40,366 bases of DNA from Fusobacterium varium (GTDB taxonomy: Bacteria; Fusobacteriota; Fusobacteriia; Fusobacteriales; Fusobacteriaceae), in the NCBI GenBank assembly GCA_021531615.1, contig JADYUE010000017.1, positions 1 through 40,366 on the forward strand, in the 5' to 3' direction. Position numbers and translations under genes: made by a program. Below the pieces are notes generated by a model. The model saw only the letters and a list, made by a program, of their open reading frames with translations. It ran no database searches and was not told the origin of the DNA. Shown here piece after piece: positions 40,297 through 40,366 of the stretch. Numbering within the stretch: position 1 is the first letter of the stretch; each line of letters opens with the position of its first letter.

Positions 40297-40366
40297 TTGG
40301 TAACTACTCACCTATTACCTATAAATATTATAAAAAGCAAAATTTTATCCCAATATCAACTAAAGC
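40297..40366. other. End of window, non-coding
   Basis: The last 70 bp hold no gene start or clear terminator that I can support. Confidence 0.5.

Overview
The window looks like a chromosomal segment of a Fusobacterium-type, Gram-negative anaerobe. Base composition is very AT-rich. Several genes encode envelope proteins: lipoproteins, a TonB-dependent receptor, an RND pump. Others suggest anaerobic fermentative metabolism: butyryl-CoA-type acyl-CoA dehydrogenase, CoA-disulfide reductases, an anaerobilin-synthase-like radical SAM enzyme. The genus is an inference from gene content and codon style, not from a marker gene.

Layout. 1-1600: marC behind two or three very small genes, preceded on the same strand by a promoter, a cobalamin riboswitch and a terminator; no recognisable B12 gene follows. 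1644-4835: PatB/MalY C-S lyase on the minus strand, then a sirtuin, a META-domain lipoprotein and an HD phosphohydrolase on the plus strand. 4888-5226: a fold-back repeat and two hairpins. 5238-8376: a LysR regulator divergent from an acyl-CoA dehydrogenase and a TDT-family transporter. 8378-10496: a small secreted protein, a FabG-like reductase and a YwqK/MORN-like lipoprotein. 10533-14612: an apparent haem-iron module, with a TonB receptor divergent from a DUF454 membrane protein and a HutW/HmuW-like radical SAM enzyme. 14637-16124: a GNAT acetyltransferase and an FMN hydroxy-acid dehydrogenase with a cysteine-rich N terminus. 16332-18458: ptsH and ptsI with a terminator-like hairpin between them. 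18457-18948: an unknown gene. 19083-19860: a gene-free stretch that looks like a decayed gene.

19936-23336 holds two near-identical copies of a tRNA-Met/Ala/Gly operon in direct orientation. They flank a CoA-disulfide reductase-rhodanese fusion and a Bcp peroxiredoxin. A class V cysteine desulfurase and a second CoA-disulfide reductase follow, so 20-26 kb forms a thiol/sulfur redox island. A second, inverted copy of the fold-back repeat lies at 22659-22932.

26052-31673: a Na/Pi cotransporter, a polyamine-type ABC transporter (potABC without a binding-protein gene) and a lipoprotein cyclophilin. 31681-33863: an L,D-transpeptidase-family protein and a solitary OLD-like ATPase/TOPRIM protein. 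About 33962-35349: a tnpB-only IS200/IS605-type element with matching hairpins at its two ends. It appears to have inserted between the Shine-Dalgarno sequence and the start codon of the first gene of an RND efflux operon (membrane fusion lipoprotein, RND pump, MerR regulator) that fills the rest of the window.

The strongest points for follow-up are the IS insertion in the translation-initiation region of the efflux operon, the B12 riboswitch lacking an obvious B12 gene, the duplicated tRNA operon bracketing a redox pair, the fold-back repeat family and the haem module.
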